64,000 bases of DNA from Nematopogon swammerdamellus (GCA_946902875.1 OX336340.1:7585739-7649738); one strand, 5' to 3'. Positions 22,274 to 33,299 are shown, counted from the stretch's first letter. A program made the numbers and translations. The notes: generated by a model from the letters alone, not told the origin.

Positions 22274-23217
22274 TGGCAGGTAACAAACCAATCAACCTTA
22301 TCCAAATCAACCTCCAGCACAGTCAAACTGCAACGGCTTCTTTGCGCAGACAGCTGGAGAAAAACCCGGACACCATAGCACTGATCCAAGAGCCGTGGAT
22401 CAGGAAAGATAGAATTTGCGGTCTGAGTAACCTAGGTGGTAAAATCATTCTTAACACCGCGATCAACAGTCCCCGAACGTGCATATATGTACCCAGGCAT
22501 TTAAGTACAAATATTGTAACACAGCACTGTTCTAGGGACCTGACGACCATCAGGGTATCTAGGGATACGGAACTGGGGACCCAACACATCCTGATGGCGT
22601 CGTCCTACCTGCCTGGAGAGGAGGAGGCTCCAACTAGACCACTGGAGGACCTCGTCCGCTCCAGCGAAGACAACAACCAACCGGTAATTATCATGGTGGA
22701 CTCCAACGCCCATCATCTGCTCTGGGGCAGCAAGACAAACAACAAGAGGGGTGAGGACTTTGCAGACTTTCTCCTCAGTACTAACCTTGTAATCATTAAC
22801 AGAGGTAACGAACCCACGTTTGTCTCCTCGCGCTACCAAACCATCATAGATTTGACACTAGCATCCAGCACGATAGCCAGCTCCCTATCTGACTGGCACG
22901 TCTCCAAGGAAGCCTCATGTTCAGACCACAGATGGATACAAGCCAAGCTGCAGGGAAATCTCCGGCGACCGGAGCACAAACGGAACCCCAGGAAAACCGA
23001 CAAGTCGCTTTTCCAGGAAAAGGTACGTAACTGTCTAAGTACTATGCATACGCCTGGTAACATAAACACAACAGGGGAAATCGAGTCCTGGGTAAACACC
23101 ATCAACTCGTGTCTAACAAACAACTATCATGATTCCTGTCCACTCAGCGATCCCTCAAAGTACAAACAAAACAAAAGCAGCTCAGCCCTAAACTCGAAAG
23201 TTTTCGAAAAAGGGTAA
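22273..23217 (+). CDS. Retrotransposon ORF2, N-terminal part: AP endonuclease
   Basis: It starts at the ATG overlapping the ORF1 stop and reads MAGNKPINLIQINLQHSQTA. It is an exonuclease-endonuclease-phosphatase fold enzyme that would nick target DNA to prime reverse transcription. Catalytic motifs are present: QEPW with Glu40, VDSN with Asp143, and SDH with Asp218 and His219. The frame ends prematurely after LNSKVFEKG at 23217, because the coding sequence shifts by -1 to the frame that carries the polymerase. The two frames overlap as open sequence between 23133 and 23217, so the indel lies there, most likely in the A-rich 23163-23215. Confidence 0.9.
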   Translation: MAGNKPINLIQINLQHSQTATASLRRQLEKNPDTIALIQEPWIRKDRICGLSNLGGKIILNTAINSPRTCIYVPRHLSTNIVTQHCSRDLTTIRVSRDTELGTQHILMASSYLPGEEEAPTRPLEDLVRSSEDNNQPVIIMVDSNAHHLLWGSKTNNKRGEDFADFLLSTNLVIINRGNEPTFVSSRYQTIIDLTLASSTIASSLSDWHVSKEASCSDHRWIQAKLQGNLRRPEHKRNPRKTDKSLFQEKVRNCLSTMHTPGNINTTGEIESWVNTINSCLTNNYHDSCPLSDPSKYKQNKSSSALNSKVFEKG

Positions 23218-25895
23218 GGAAACTTTTTAACAGGGCAAAAAACACTCGAGTAGAGAGTGACTGGGACTCTTATAAAGAGACTCTAGCCCAATATAAGCAT
23301 AGCATTCGGGAGGAAAAAAGAAAATCATGGAGGAACTTCTGCAGTGGTATCGAATCCACAACAGAAGCAGCCAGGCTCAAGAAGGTCCTCTCCAGAGAAC
23401 CGGACAGGGACTTGGGACACCTAAAGAAACCTGACAACACCTTCACCCAGAATGACGCAGAGACTAGTGAACTTTTGCTCAATACTCACTTTCCAGGTTC
23501 ACAAATTATGAACCACGTCAACTGGGATACACAACAACACACTGATCCTACAGACTCGGACTGGACTACAGCTGACAAAGTAGTGACAAAAAACAAACTA
23601 ACATGGGCCATAAACAGCTTCTCCCCATTCAAATCCGCAGGAATAGACAACATCTTCCCGGGACTCCTGCAATGGTCGGGTGAAACCCTAACACCCTTCC
23701 TCATAGACATATTCAGAGCCAGTCTTGCTCACAAATATGTCCCAATGATTTGGAGGGAGGTTAAAGTAGTCTTCATTCCCAAGCCCGGAAGAGAGGACTA
23801 CACTAGCGCAAAATCATTTAGACCAATTAGTCTGACATCCTTTCTTTTAAAAACCCTGGAAAGACTCGTGGATAGGGAGATTAGGGGTACAACTATAGTC
23901 GAACACCCAATTCACCCACATCAACATGCATACACGACAGGTAAATCCACAGAGACCGCATTACACAGTGTAGTCTCCAAAATTGAGTACGCCATGAGCT
24001 CAAAGGCATCAACCCTAGGTGCCTTCATAGACATAGAAGGGGCCTTTGACAAGACCACCTTTGAGAGCATTAATAGAGCATTGACCAGGCAGGGAGTAGA
24101 CTCCACCCTATGCAGCTGGATAGGCAACATGCTAGAATATAGAGCCATCCAGTTCACTATAAACAGCACAACTAGAGGCATCGTAGCCAAAGGATGCCCC
24201 CAAGGAGGAGTCCTGTCACCACTCCTATGGAATCTTGTGGTGGATGACCTCATCAGACGTCTCAACACAGCAGGGCACTACACGGTAGGATATGCAGACG
24301 ACCTGACTGTGCTGATTGACGGCAAATTCGAAAGCACCCAATGCAGTTTGATGCAAGATGCCTTCAAAATCATAGAACGATGGTGCAAAGAGTTCTCGCT
24401 TAACGTCAATCCCAATAAGACTGAGCTAGTTCTCTTTACACACAAACGGAAGTTAGGCGACTTAACACTGCCAAAACTCTTCAGCACCCCAATACCCCTG
24501 GCAACAGAAGTCAAATACCTGGGCATCACACTTGACAGTAAGCTAAACTGGGCCAAACATCTTAATCTTAAAATAAATAAAGCTCGTATAGCCTTTTGGC
24601 AATGTCGCAGACTCATAGGTAAGACATGGGGACTCAACCCTAACATTACGCTGTGGCTATACTCAGCTATAATAAGACCTATGGTAACTTATGGTGCAGT
24701 AGTATGGTGGCCCAGGACCAAACTCAGCACAGTTATTAACAAACTTCAAAGTTTCCAGCGTCTAGCGTGCGTTGCGACCACAGGGTGCATGCGCACAACA
24801 CCCACGGCAGCGATGGAAGCCATGCTGTGCCTTCCGCCTCTTGAACTTTTCATACAACAAGAGGCGGCAGCCGCAGCAATTAGGCTGAACGTCCTAGGAC
24901 TGTGGAGGGCTAGTACACAAACACCACACACGACCATACTTCAGGAAATAATAAAAAAACATCCCCTGATAGAGGCACCGTGTGATAGAATCAGGAAAAC
25001 ACACGTGTTTGACAAACACTACTATGTAGAACTAGCTGAGGAACCTAAGGACTATTCGGGGTCCGAGGTAAGAATATACACCGATGGGTCAAAAACAGGG
25101 TCGGGTACAGGGGCAGCAGCTTTCTCACTTGACCTAAACATACATAAGACAATCACTCTAGGTATTCACAACTCAATCTTCCAGGCTGAGTGCATCGGAA
25201 TAATAGAGGCAGCAGCGGCAGTACGCAACAGGAAAATCACTGGTTACCAGATCAGAGTACTGTCAGACAGCGCATCGGTGCTACAAGCCCTAAACACCGT
25301 GACAATCAACTCCGGACTGATACTCCAGTGCCACCAGGCACTAGAGGGTATAGCGGTAAACAACAAGGTAACCCTACAGTGGATCAGGGGGCACAGCGGC
25401 TCCTACGGGAACGATGCGGCGGACGAGCTGGCCAAACGGGGCTCCAGCTGGAGTGCAGAAGGCCCAGAACCGTATGTACCCTTACCAATCAGCCAGTTCA
25501 AATATTGGCTACATCAACTTACAAAATCTAAACATGAAAATCTCTGGGCCAACACCAGGGACTGCAGGCAATCCCGGGAAGCCATTCCCAAACCAGACCT
25601 GAGACTCAGGAAGTGCCTGCTACAGTTCCACAGAGGTCAACTGCGTATGGCGGTAGGACTTCTTACGGGTCATTGCCCACTCAACAAACACTTGTTTACA
25701 ATAGGTGTCACCGACAGTCCCCTGTGCAGAGGCTGCATGGCGGAGGACGAATCAGCCACCCACGTGCTCCTGGAGTGCCCGGTGGTGGCAGAAGTACGAC
25801 TGCAGTTTCTTGGGAACGTGGGAACTGCCCATGGAGTGTGGAAGCGTCCAAGAAGAGCGCTCCACTTCATGAAAGAGCTCGGGTGGCTGGAGTAA
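23133..25895 (+). CDS. Retrotransposon ORF2, C-terminal part: RT, RNase H, CCHC
   Basis: This frame is open from 23133; its first in-frame ATG is 23412, but it is really the continuation of ORF2. Counting from that ATG, the RT catalytic YADD is at residues 294-297. It is preceded by RPISLTSFLLKTLERLV, the palm motif GAFIDIEGAFD and GCPQGGVLSPLLWNL. An RNase H domain follows, with Asp558 (YTDGSK), Glu593 (QAECIG), Asp619 (LSDSAS) and Asp668 (GNDAADELAKRG). A CCHC motif C-x2-C-x8-H-x4-C starts at 772. It ends at TAA 25895. Whole ORF2 would be about 1207 residues. All catalytic residues I can check are kept, so decay is slight. Confidence 0.92.
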   Translation, partial: FLSTQRSLKVQTKQKQLSPKLESFRKRVRKLFNRAKNTRVESDWDSYKETLAQYKHSIREEKRKSWRNFCSGIESTTEAARLKKVLSREPDRDLGHLKKPDNTFTQNDAETSELLLNTHFPGSQIMNHVNWDTQQHTDPTDSDWTTADKVVTKNKLTWAINSFSPFKSAGIDNIFPGLLQWSGETLTPFLIDIFRASLAHKYVPMIWREVKVVFIPKPGREDYTSAKSFRPISLTSFLLKTLERLVDREIRGTTIVEHPIHPHQHAYTTGKSTETALHSVVSKIEYAMSSKASTLGAFIDIEGAFDKTTFESINRALTRQGVDSTLCSWIGNMLEYRAIQFTINSTTRGIVAKGCPQGGVLSPLLWNLVVDDLIRRLNTAGHYTVGYADDLTVLIDGKFESTQCSLMQDAFKIIERWCKEFSLNVNPNKTELVLFTHKRKLGDLTLPKLFSTPIPLATEVKYLGITLDSKLNWAKHLNLKINKARIAFWQCRRLIGKTWGLNPNITLWLYSAIIRPMVTYGAVVWWPRTKLSTVINKLQSFQRLACVATTGCMRTTPTAAMEAMLCLPPLELFIQQEAAAAAIRLNVLGLWRASTQTPHTTILQEIIKKHPLIEAPCDRIRKTHVFDKHYYVELAEEPKDYSGSEVRIYTDGSKTGSGTGAAAFSLDLNIHKTITLGIHNSIFQAECIGIIEAAAAVRNRKITGYQIRVLSDSASVLQALNTVTINSGLILQCHQALEGIAVNNKVTLQWIRGHSGSYGNDAADELAKRGSSWSAEGPEPYVPLPISQFKYWLHQLTKSKHENLWANTRDCRQSREAIPKPDLRLRKCLLQFHRGQLRMAVGLLTGHCPLNKHLFTIGVTDSPLCRGCMAEDESATHVLLECPVVAEVRLQFLGNVGTAHGVWKRPRRALHFMKELGWLE

Positions 25896-26023
25896 CACCA
25901 CCCGAGCGCCAACGTACAACGGACCGTCTTGAGGTCTCAGTGCGGAGAATGGCCCACCCGTCTTCCCAAGAGGCTGGGCAGCAAACAACAACAACAACAA
26001 CAACATGTATGTATGTATGTACG

Positions 26024-26371
26024 TATATTTGTACATTTCTTATTATTCAGCAACAGCGAACACGACTAACATCGGTGCACTGCGCCCGATTGTGTACACG
26101 TACGCTATTGACACAACGCCGCCGTGCTCGTATCTTTAATAAACATTAAAATTAAAAGACGAGCATTGATAACGGTTAGATAACCACGCCGTGTGCCGCT
26201 AATGACTACACACTCCACCGATTCACTCTGCTACGTCATCAAAGCGTCAGCACAGCGGACATAGAACATTGAATAGGGCAGGCAAGCTTTAATGGAAGCG
26301 CCGCGTATTAGCCCTTCGTGATCCACGTTTTATTCATGTGCAGTATTCAAAGTTTATTTTGATTTAGTACC
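26024..26371. other. Sequence flanking the retrotransposon insertion
   Basis: No recognised feature. It should be the continuation of the pre-insertion site that precedes 20518. Confidence 0.35.
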
Positions 26372-26480
26372 GTGTGGGGCCCGGTACTTAAAAGAATAGC
26401 CCCACTGAATTTCTCCCCGTGCATGTCGTAAAATAGGCGACTAAGGAATAAGGACAAGATGCTGTACTAAAGATACCGTA
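26372..26480 (+). repeat. Fragment of the common (ATGT)n-tailed repeat
   Basis: It contains GTGTGGGGCCCGGTACTT and CATGTCGTAAAATAGGCGAC followed by TAAGGAATAAGG. This matches the 5' portion of the repeat seen inverted at 40310-40640. Confidence 0.6.
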
Positions 26481-26727
26481 GATCACACGACGAAAATACT
26501 ACATACACAGCTCGGTTCAATGCCAAGGTGTGCACTTTCCATGCGGCTGCGTTTTTCTACATTCTGTGGTCGAGGTATAATCACCTCTTCAGTTAAGTAA
26601 TACCGTCTTCGCTAAGCTTCTAGCTCTGTCTGAAGAACGTAGGTTCTTAGGTTTAATACTCATAGTATTATCTCGGCATTGTATGTATGTATTTTATTTG
26701 TGAATTTATTAATATTATTTTTATTAC

Positions 26728-26905
26728 TAGCTATGCCCTCCGCGGCTCCGCTCGTCTTACAGATATCTTATCATCATCAGTTTATAGCCTATAATCATGA
26801 GGTTTTATGCCAGATTACTTTGGCGAAAATTTCATCTACATCGGTTGAGCCGTTCTCGACATACACAAAGACGGCAGATGTTGCACTTTATATTATGTAG
26901 AGAAG
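26728..26905 (+). repeat. GCCCTCCGCGGCTCCGCTC repeat fragment
   Basis: It begins CTAGCTATGCCCTCCGCGGC and ends TTATATTATGTAGAGAAGAG, a layout shared by GCGGCTTCGCTCGCG-type repeats elsewhere in the window. Confidence 0.45.
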
Positions 26906-26920
26906 AGACGAGAAAGAAGA

Positions 26921-26940
26921 GGAGAGAGAGAGAGAGAGAG
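26921..26940. repeat. (GA)n microsatellite
   Basis: About ten GA units in a purine-rich tract beginning near 26897. Confidence 0.9.
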
Positions 26941-27477
26941 CGAGCTCTATAATAGACAATTGTATTAAGTTATATCACTTGAATTATTAACATGCATTGG
27001 TGCAAGATGTTTCAACAATTTATCATCATAGCACGGTGTGCCTCAGTATGGTCGTAGGTTTACGCCAGGTACCAACAATCGGGACGAGAGTACGGTAGGT
27101 ACCATAGCTAGTAGCACCCAACATATTGAGTTGCCGATATAAACGAGGGTCGAAACAATAGGCGATTGCTGATAACATGACAGCCACTTCCTCTGCGGAG
27201 GAGATTTTCTATTTGCGGAGCTGACTTTACACTTTTCGCATTTTTCTACATCAGAAGATGGCTCGTCTTTGATGTCGGGTAATCTGCTGACAGATTCCAC
27301 CCATGCCAACGTACTTTCTTTATTTATTGAGCTTCTTTTGACTAGTTTCAGCTTTGAATAATTTTATTAGTTTGAGAATGTTTTGCAAAATGTAAGTAAT
27401 ATCGGTAAGTTATAAGGTAGTTAATTTCGGTGGCACATATATCTTGAAGTTCAACTCAGACGCGTTAAAACCTTCTT

Positions 27478-27713
27478 ATATTACTAGGTGGTAGGGTTTA
27501 ACCCGCCCGGGTTGGTACCACCGCACTGAATGAAAGGTCGGTCGAAACGGCTATGTAAATAGTTTGTGTTTTCCGTCCAGTTCAGTGTAGCCGGCACGAC
27601 CGAAGGGAATCACTGACGTGGCACCAAGTTCATCCGGTGTTGTGGGCTGACATCACGGATGTTGTAGGTGATGAAGCCAACCGTGCCAGTTTCCATAAAA
27701 AAAAAAAAAAAGG
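27478..27713 (+). mobile_element. 5'-truncated SINE copy
   Basis: Chimeric SINE body from TATTACTAGGTGGTAGGGTT to GTTTCCATAAAA with a long A tail. The head is missing. Confidence 0.88.
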
Positions 27714-28311
27714 GCATCTCACGGAAAATTTGAGAAATGGTAGCAAACGGTACGTTTACAATTTTATCGCATTCCTTTGTCCGCTTAGAGCGTTCTTAGG
27801 TCATAGATGACAACTGAATATCCGCGCTGTCAGTTTTCTAGAAGATGAAACTGAGCGGCATTCTCTTCACGTACGGCGGAAATATTAATCATACAATGAG
27901 GCTGACCTACCTCCGTCACGCCTATGTCCTCGATTCTGAGTATTTGAGATCTATTTTACGCATGAGCTAGAGCTAAGAACCTAGCCCCTCACGCGAACCA
28001 GAAAATATTAAATTTAGGTCAGCTATCCCCGCCCGTAATATTTTTTTTCCTTATTCGTCCTCTAGAATTTCTCTTGTAATGAGATAGAGGTGCGATTCTA
28101 ACAAGTCTACTCAAAACAGATTGGAGTCGATGTCGTTCGCTCTTGCTGACGACGCTGCCTCGCAATGCGCGACCATTTTTTTATTATACAAGTGTTCCAC
28201 TTTTGTTTCTTTTCTTTTTCAGCTAAAAAGGTTGAAGAAAAAATGTGTTCGTAGTGTACTACGTCGAGCTTATGTTGTGGTGTATGTATGTATTTGAATA
28301 AAATATAATAA
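27714..28311. other. Intronic stretch without recognised features
   Basis: Mixed composition; nothing supported. Confidence 0.35.
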
Positions 28312-28630
28312 ACTAGCTTTTGCTTGCGGCTTCGCTCGCGGTAGACTCGGTTTAATAGCAAATCCGATTTAAATGCAAATATGATATGATAAAAAACTAT
28401 CGCTTCTCTTATGTTACCATTTGACACTAAATTCCGTTCATACTATACTTTCTTTGATACCGCTCAGCCCTATTGTTATTTAGTTAGAGTGGCGGTATAT
28501 AGCCTATAGTGAGCCTCAAGAAATACTCTTTACATTGGTGCAAACCGCATCAAAATATGTTCAGCGGTTCCGGAGTATACCTCAAACATACATAAAGACA
28601 AACGTTCCATTATATAAAAACAAGTAGAGA
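28312..28630 (+). repeat. GCTTGCGGCTTCGCTCGCGG repeat, family C
   Basis: It begins CTAGCTTTTGCTTGCGGCTT, includes TTTAATAGCAAATCCGATTT, TATATAGCCTATAGTGAGCC and GCAAACCGCATCAAAATATG, and ends AAGTAGAGAT. The same family is at 42790-43030, 43755-43890 and, inverted, 60984-61055. Confidence 0.65.
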
Positions 28631-28789
28631 TTATTTATACAAACGCATGCTCATAAAATAAATTGTTTATAACATGAGATCTAACAAACTTTTAGTTTAA
28701 ATAAAATTTAGATTCAGTAGAAATCTCAACATTGGCAGTTTCTACTATATATTATTAATAACATTGGTAATTTTTATTATTACTACGTG

Positions 28790-28935
28790 TAAAGTTGACT
28801 GGAAGATATGACTATTACATTTTTTATTTACAAGTGTACGCCTTTGTATGCTATCGTTTTACCTATACATATGTGTGTTTCTTTTCTTGTGCAATTCTAG
28901 TTATTTGGTGTACAATAAAGAACTTTTATTTTATT
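28790..28935 (+). repeat. LINE 3'-end fragment
   Basis: It contains GTACGCCTTTGTATGCTATC and ends GGTGTACAATAAAGAACTTT. It matches the 3' ends at 16488-16585 and 33300-33460 in layout. Confidence 0.45.
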
Positions 28936-29368
28936 CTTTTTTTATTTTTTATTATTAACATTAGAGGTACCTATCTATATCACTATAGATATACCATACA
29001 CCAGATGAAGGATAAAATTACGCTTGAATTCCCACTTTCAAAAAGTTTGTATATTGTAGACACGTCACACGTGGTAATGTTAGATATATAAATAACCCTA
29101 TCACACAATGACGGAAGCTGCATTTGACGCCACAATTTGCCGACAAATCATTCTCCTGGGACTTCCTAAAGAAAGTTCTGACGTAGATTTACCTGTGCTT
29201 AGTCAAACGAACTCAATATCACATTTCCTTATTCCGTACACATATTCTTATCTAACCATTAGGTATTGCCCTATGCTAGTGCGCAAAGCGTGTATTCACA
29301 TACTGAATAGTAAAATGTTTTATGTAAGTAGGCATTTTAGTTTTATAGGTTTCATGTACGTTGATTGA

Positions 29369-29678
29369 TGAGGCTGACCGTGGTTTGGATTCCATGCAAA
29401 ACTGAAGATCTCTTACCTTCTTACCTACTAGGTGTAAGGTAAGAAGTATATATTTATTCCCTTCTTACCAGCCCGCGTCCGGGTTGATACCACCGCAGTG
29501 AGTGAAAGATCGGTCGAAGCGGCTATGTAAATAGTTCGTGTTTTCAGTCCAGTTCAGTGTAGCCGGCACGACCAAAGGTAAGCAATGACATGGCACGTAG
29601 TTCACCAAGGTGATATGGGCTGAAATCACGGATGTTGTAGGTGATGCACCCAACCGTATCAGTTTCCGTAAAAAAAAA
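29369..29678 (+). mobile_element. SINE copy, head mostly lost, with an internal insertion
   Basis: It starts GAGGCTGACCGTGGTTTGGA, just at the closing stem and B-box hairpin of the head, and ends GTTTCCGTAAAA. The region between the B box and the body is rearranged (a second AAGGTAAGAAG at 29436). Confidence 0.85.
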
Positions 29679-29885
29679 ATCCCCGACAAATCAGTAAACT
29701 AATACGAATGATAAACCAATATACGCATAGGAAATTCAAAACAATTCTCGTGTGCGTATTAGGGATTTGGATTAGTAACTTGGGGCACGAGTAGCAAATT
29801 ACACTACTATCCTGTAGTTTAGAATATTAGGAGGATATTCGTGAAAACATTTTTTATCGGAGATCAATAATTTTCGGAAACAATT

Positions 29886-29903
29886 GGGGGGGGGGGGGGG
29901 GGG
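29886..29903. repeat. Poly(G) run, 18 bases
   Basis: An uninterrupted G18 followed by TGGG; a potential G-quadruplex and a sequencing-error hotspot. Confidence 0.9.
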
Positions 29904-32501
29904 TGGGTCATCAATCAACTAAACAAGGATCTCCCCACCCGAAAAGCCTAAATGAACATATTTCCTAGACGTAGAAGGCACTGCATCGTGGTCAGAAACT
30001 TCCTAATCTTCGTCCTCATCTTGACTATCATCACTATCCGAGCTGTCATCACTCGATTAACAAACAGTTCTGTCGTCATGTCGACCACGTAGTCACTTTT
30101 ATATGTGTATACAATGATAAAGACAAACTTTATACGTATTAGGGCTAAATACGATTATTTTCAACTTCGAGTACGATAATTTTTAGTGAGCTCAAATCCA
30201 ACCCTGCACATGTGCGAACTACCCCCCCATTTTCACCGAGCGCTATTAAATTGTGCCGGGACCTATATGCATATTACACAACTTTCCGAATAATGATTTC
30301 GATCACTACATAATCAGTATTTCGATGCACACGTCAGATTACCGATCAGAAATAGCGATAATACGCTTACGATAGAGTTCGGCTAAGTCGAGTCACGTGC
30401 TTCGCGCTAGTGAGTCACCATTGTACTGCGACGCATTTCCCATCCGCCCAACATTATCATAATTTGGCGATGGTTATCTCGCCTGGGTCCTTTGAGGGAT
30501 CTAGAACGCAAATCGATTGGAGCATTAGCGCCCGGGTGTGCGAATTGATCATGGCACACTGTAGCTTATCTAAGATAGACAGACGCTCGCATCGACGAGG
30601 AAAATGATAAATATTACCGAAACGTAAACAGTAGGAAACAACAATGACACCGTTCTGGGAACTTGTTGTGGCGTGGTCGTGGCTAAGCCCCATACTATAA
30701 ACAAAAAGCTCATTACAGGACTATCGGGGCTGACGGCTCTTTTCGGTTCGGGCAAGGGCAGCAGATACAGGCAATACGGATGGTAAACATATAGTACGTG
30801 GGAAGTACCAGCTTGGTCGTGTAATCACTACGTACTAATAAAGGATACCAAACTTTTCTTCCGTTATCTTTATTTACTCGTATATCATTGAGTGTGATGT
30901 ACGTTGGTGGTCCTATTGGGGACCACCCACGCATCTATAAATCTTAGATAAGGTTCCTTAAAAGAAGGAAAAATCGCACCGGAAGCATTAGACGCAGTAG
31001 GAAATCCCTTCGGGAATGTGTCACAATTAACTTCGGGGTAAGCCCATGTACTCCAGTGACTAAACAAATATGCCCCCTAAGGAGTTTAATTTTATGGAAC
31101 CTGACATCGTTGGCTATATCACTTGATACAGCTGTGATGTTAGTCCACGTACCGACACCTTGTTCCAGTCGGCACTAAGTGCCATGTCAGCGCTTTCTTA
31201 TGTCCGAAGGTCTCCCTCCCCGTCCTCGAGTATTATATTATGTATACTTATTTGAGCACCGCGTGGCCAGCGCGTGATCGATCACGCGAAAGAAAACTAT
31301 GATTACTAGGTTACCCTACCTAGTTCCTCTAAACTTGAAAACTGTATCCGGGCAGGTCGCTTCGATGTAATCACAAGGTGATGGATCGCTTGCGATGTGG
31401 CGGCGTCAGACGTGCGTCGCTCATATATCACGTATCCAACTTGGCTAAGACATCATACGTTAGCTAGAGCTCAACTGCAAGAAACTGAACAACGTATTCC
31501 TAGAAAAATTATACCAAGCGCAGGTACCTCAAAGAAAATATCGATTTCATCTTACTTAACGAGAGCGAATCATTTGTTTTCTAGTACCTTACTCGAATAA
31601 ATACTTCAAATTAAACATATAATTTATTTAGAAATCAGTAATCAAACACACACAGACACATTATTTAGCACAGTACAGCAGAACATCTTTAGGTTATTAG
31701 TGCCAGAAAATGGTGTATGATATGGCCGTGTTTGCTCGACTTAGCTTACTACTTAAATGATTACTGAATTACTAAATTAAGATAATATAACAGTTTATTT
31801 AAAACAGCCATAAGTCTCCCCCAATGACCTGAGGAAGCTCATCGTATTTCTGTTCTTTTTTATCCTACCACATGTCTAGAAGTTTAGCTGGCCGATATGT
31901 ACGACTTGTGTTTATATGATATAGAACAACAACGCATAGAAAACGTAAGCTCATTGCAAAGCTTTCTCCGAAAGCATCCCCGCAAAGCACCCTCATCGCC
32001 CGACACCCTGCGAGTGAAATCGTGTCGAATACATTACCTACGTGGGTTTCCAAAGCGAGTTTAATCGTAAATATGTCTGGAAAAGTTTACGAGATGTATG
32101 AACGGTCAGGGAAATGTAACAGAATGTGAGATGCTCTCATTGTTCTCGGAAAAGGTAAATCTGTGCCGCCCGCGCTCGCGAAATTCTCACAATCTGATAT
32201 GAGTGCGTGATTCGTCGTCTCTCGGAAGTGGCTATTTCTTGTCACCGTCTCACGCTCGCATCTTCGAGTGTACTCGTATGTATGTGCCTCACATTTGGCA
32301 GTAGTGGAGATCGTTTTTCACGCGGCTGACACGTGTATACGCTAATTTTCCTGTAGATATTTGTTTATTTTATACATTCAACACTGGTATTGAAGAAAAA
32401 CTGTGGTCCTGCTTTGATTCGGATGTAATGTGATTGTTTGACGAGTTCTATATAATTCATATTTAATTAGAAATAACATTGTGTTAAAAAGTGTGACTTA
32501 C
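29904..32501. other. Intronic stretch without recognised features
   Basis: A small run of serine/aspartate-like triplets (TCATC, ATCATC) near 30015-30060 is probably simple sequence. No exon with both splice sites was found up to the dunce exon at 32502. Confidence 0.35.
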
Positions 32502-32566
32502 CACTCGGATTGAGGTTCTTTGGTGACGGTGTGACGGCTGACGCAGTTCCAGAAGATCTGCGCGAC
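32502..32566 (-). CDS. dnc: dunce (PDE4) linker exon between UCR1 and UCR2
   Basis: A 65-bp exon is flanked on the minus strand by TTGTTGCAG and by a GTAAGT donor. After one base that completes a codon it encodes SRRSSGTASAVTPSPKNLNP then S, and leaves one G. That G plus the AC opening the exon at 9709 makes GAC (Asp), so the joined protein reads ...NPSG or NPS then DEAYMKL. The SRRSSG segment is what I know from insect dunce between UCR1 and UCR2. The Ser/Pro-rich linker sets how the two regulatory modules fold back on the catalytic domain. Another frame also stays open across this exon but does not match PDE4. The preceding UCR1 exons are not in the window as far as I can see. Confidence 0.88.
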
Positions 32567-33299
32567 CTGCAACAAAACCACTCCTTTAGCCTGTCTTCGA
32601 GACACGTCCATTTCGTATACACGGTGCTCTATAAATCTGAGAGGGGTCAATCTGTATATGGAATTGAGAAACTTTATTTCTACGAGCATTATTCTGAAAC
32701 AAAACACTTTCTATTCCGTCATACATTTCAACAACAAACCCCAAAATAAAAAATTGTAACAAAGAAATAAATACAGATTTATGCCTCAACGAAATTAAAT
32801 ACGGCCACACGAGTACACGACCCGTTTATGGTAACTGTATGTAGTGAACCGTATATGTTCATTTTCAATCCGGAGCCGGTATTTTAGCTATCTTTAGCAA
32901 AGCTAACAATCCTGATGTTCATGAATACCTTTGCTCTCGATTCCTTCCCCTCTCTTCTCACGACGTTCTTCTGCGCTCTAGCGACGATAATGTAGTAAGA
33001 GTTTCCTCGCCATTCTACTGGTTTCAATACCGACTCATTCACTGTCGTCCACTCTGCACGAATATGGAACTTATTGCCGGACCGCATTCGTCACTGTCAG
33101 ACTTATTTTAGAACGTTTAAATTTTGTTGAAGAAAAATTATCTTAGCAGTTGCTGTGTTGCGGAATAAGGGATTATGCATGTATTATATGTATATTTTGT
33201 ATTTATATGTTTTATAAGGTGTATATATTACTTTACTATTCTATAATGTCTGCACTACGCTTGCCATCACATCACTTACTCTCATCACCCAAAAGTTGA
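32567..33299. other. dunce intron upstream of the linker exon
   Basis: AT-rich; no feature recognised. The region to the right end of the window is likely all dunce intron or 5' flank. Confidence 0.4.

Larger units (their letters stand above)
20519..26004 (+). mobile_element. Nearly intact non-LTR retrotransposon (R1/LOA/I-group, with RNase H)
   Basis: This 5.5-kb element has a short 5' leader, ORF1 (20624-22273), a one-base TAATG overlap and ORF2 (22273-25895, one frameshift). A short 3' region ends in (CAA)n (25984-26004). It is flanked by direct copies of ATGTATGTATGTACG at 20504-20518 and 26009-26023, consistent with a target-site duplication in a microsatellite. AP endonuclease, reverse transcriptase, RNase H and CCHC motifs are all present. 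RNase H excludes typical jockey/CR1/RTE clades. The ORF1 without zinc knuckles points to LOA-like relatives, but I cannot fix the clade by eye. It is likely a recent insertion. Confidence 0.92.
9710..32501 (-). other. dnc: Large dunce intron (about 22.8 kb)
   Basis: This is the interval between the two matching dunce exons. It has a GTAAGT donor at its right end and a TTTCAG acceptor at its left end. It is filled mainly with mobile elements, listed separately. No alternative dunce first exon is supported within it. Confidence 0.85.

Noticed and set aside
27043..27309. Minus-strand open frame of 88 codons with a hydrophobic stretch
   Set aside because: It starts at TTG, has no supporting splice sites or homologous motif, and ORFs of this length occur often by chance here.
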